A stretch of DNA of 5,166 nt from Deltaproteobacteria bacterium. GTDB taxonomy: Bacteria; Desulfobacterota; Binatia; UBA9968. Shown in pieces: positions 4,558 to 5,166 of the stretch (its first letter is position 1; each line of letters opens with the position of its first letter). Under the pieces are notes generated by a model. It saw only the letters and a list, made by a program, of their open reading frames with translations. It was not told where the DNA came from and made no database searches. The stretch lies in NCBI GenBank assembly GCA_016183145.1, contig JACPFE010000036.1, forward strand, positions 1 to 5,166, in the 5' to 3' direction. The position numbers were made by a program, and so were the translations under genes.

Positions 4558-5166
4558 ATGAAAATAGCCTTTTCATCGGCGCTCGCAGCGATCGTTGTTC
4601 TCAGCTGCGCGGCGGCTCTCAGGTCCGCCGATACTAAACCTCCAGCAGGATCCGCTCGGTTGCTGGCGCTCGGTAAACAAGTTTACAGCCAACAGTGCAG
4701 CGCTTGTCACGGCGTGGGGGGCCGGGGCGACGGAGAAGCTGCCTATCTGCTTTATCCCAAACCGCGCGACTTTGTGGCGGCAAAGTACCGGCTGGTATCG
4801 ACATGGGAACGAGTGCCGACGGACCAGGATCTGTTCGACACGATCACGCGCGGCATGCCGGGCTCGGCCATGCCCTCCTGGGGGCATTTACCGGCGGAGC
4901 AGCGCTGGGCTTTGGTCTATTACATAAAATCTCTCGCTGAAAAACCGCTCGTCGTAAAACCGCAGAAAGCGCCGGCCGCAGACGGCAGCGGCGGCGCAGG
5001 AATCATTCAACCGCCGCCCCGGCCGCCTTTCGATGCCGCAGCGAGGGCGCGCGCATTAGAGATGTATAAGGAAGCCTGTGCTTCCTGCCACGGTGCCAAC
5101 GCGAGAGGTGATGGCGCGGAAAACCAAGTCGATGAAGAAGGCTATCCGACCCGCCCCCGCGACCTC
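4558..5166 (+). CDS. exported multi-heme (at least diheme) c-type cytochrome, 3' end outside window
   Basis: The frame is open from ATG 4558 to the window edge (203 codons). Residues 1-24 (MKIAFSSALAAIVVLSCAAA then LRSA) form a signal peptide; Cys17 gives only a poor lipobox, so ordinary periplasmic export is likelier. The first heme motif is CSACH (47-51), followed by GVGGRGDGEAAYLL, the PKPRDF motif (67-72) and RGMPGSAMPSW (98-108), where Met100 or Met105 is the probable sixth ligand, then EQRWALVYYIKSL (114-126). A Pro/Ala/Gly-rich linker (129-160) leads to a second domain with CASCH (174-178), ARGDGAE and RPRDL at the edge, evidently a repeat of the first. It should carry electrons in the periplasm. 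Similar tandem cytochromes occur next to respiratory oxidoreductases, so the partner may lie to the right. Coupling to the Rrf2 gene suggests Fe-S or redox control. Confidence 0.92.
   Translation, partial: MKIAFSSALAAIVVLSCAAALRSADTKPPAGSARLLALGKQVYSQQCSACHGVGGRGDGEAAYLLYPKPRDFVAAKYRLVSTWERVPTDQDLFDTITRGMPGSAMPSWGHLPAEQRWALVYYIKSLAEKPLVVKPQKAPAADGSGGAGIIQPPPRPPFDAAARARALEMYKEACASCHGANARGDGAENQVDEEGYPTRPRDL

Overview
This is a GC-rich bacterial window with five essentially complete genes, one gene running off the right edge, and an unusual density of intergenic palindromic repeats. No rRNA, tRNA, CRISPR array or transposase is visible. The sequence alone does not fix the taxon. The GC-rich coding bias, an F420/flavin luciferase-like oxidoreductase, Fe-S and heme proteins and abundant REP-like palindromes would suit an environmental lineage such as Deltaproteobacteria, NC10, Rokubacteria or Binatota. 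That assignment is inference from general resemblance.

Layout, left to right. Bases 1-21 may be the last codons of an upstream gene. They run straight into a long imperfect palindromic repeat (21-153). A Rid/YjgF-family protein follows on the + strand (212-613). Convergent to it, on the minus strand, is a luciferase-like (Rv2161c-type) oxidoreductase (642-1547, TTG start). Upstream of that, also on the minus strand, are a hemerythrin-domain protein (1627-2226) and a polytopic NnrS-like membrane protein (2485-3486). A GAGT-rich hairpin fills the gap between the oxidoreductase and hemerythrin genes. A sigma-54-type -24/-12 element lies upstream of the hemerythrin gene. A second REP-like double palindrome (3490-3587) touches the start of the membrane gene. 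A gene-free regulatory stretch of about 400 bases then leads to a + strand pair: an Rrf2-family regulator (4014-4520) with an IscR-like Cys/Cys/Cys/His set, and 37 bases later a secreted cytochrome c with two CxxCH motifs (4558 to beyond 5166).

The right two thirds hangs together as a redox or nitrosative-stress neighbourhood: a probable Fe-S sensor, a c-type cytochrome, a di-iron hemerythrin of the kind linked to NO or Fe-S damage, and a membrane protein resembling the NO-associated NnrS group. That joint role is inferred from family knowledge and gene order; nothing in the sequence proves it. The strongest items for a second look are the apparent frame disturbance in the N-terminal part of the membrane protein, the sigma-54 element before the hemerythrin gene, two palindromic operator candidates flanking the Rrf2 gene, and the loss of the catalytic arginine in the Rid protein. 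I do not see a clearly new biological system.
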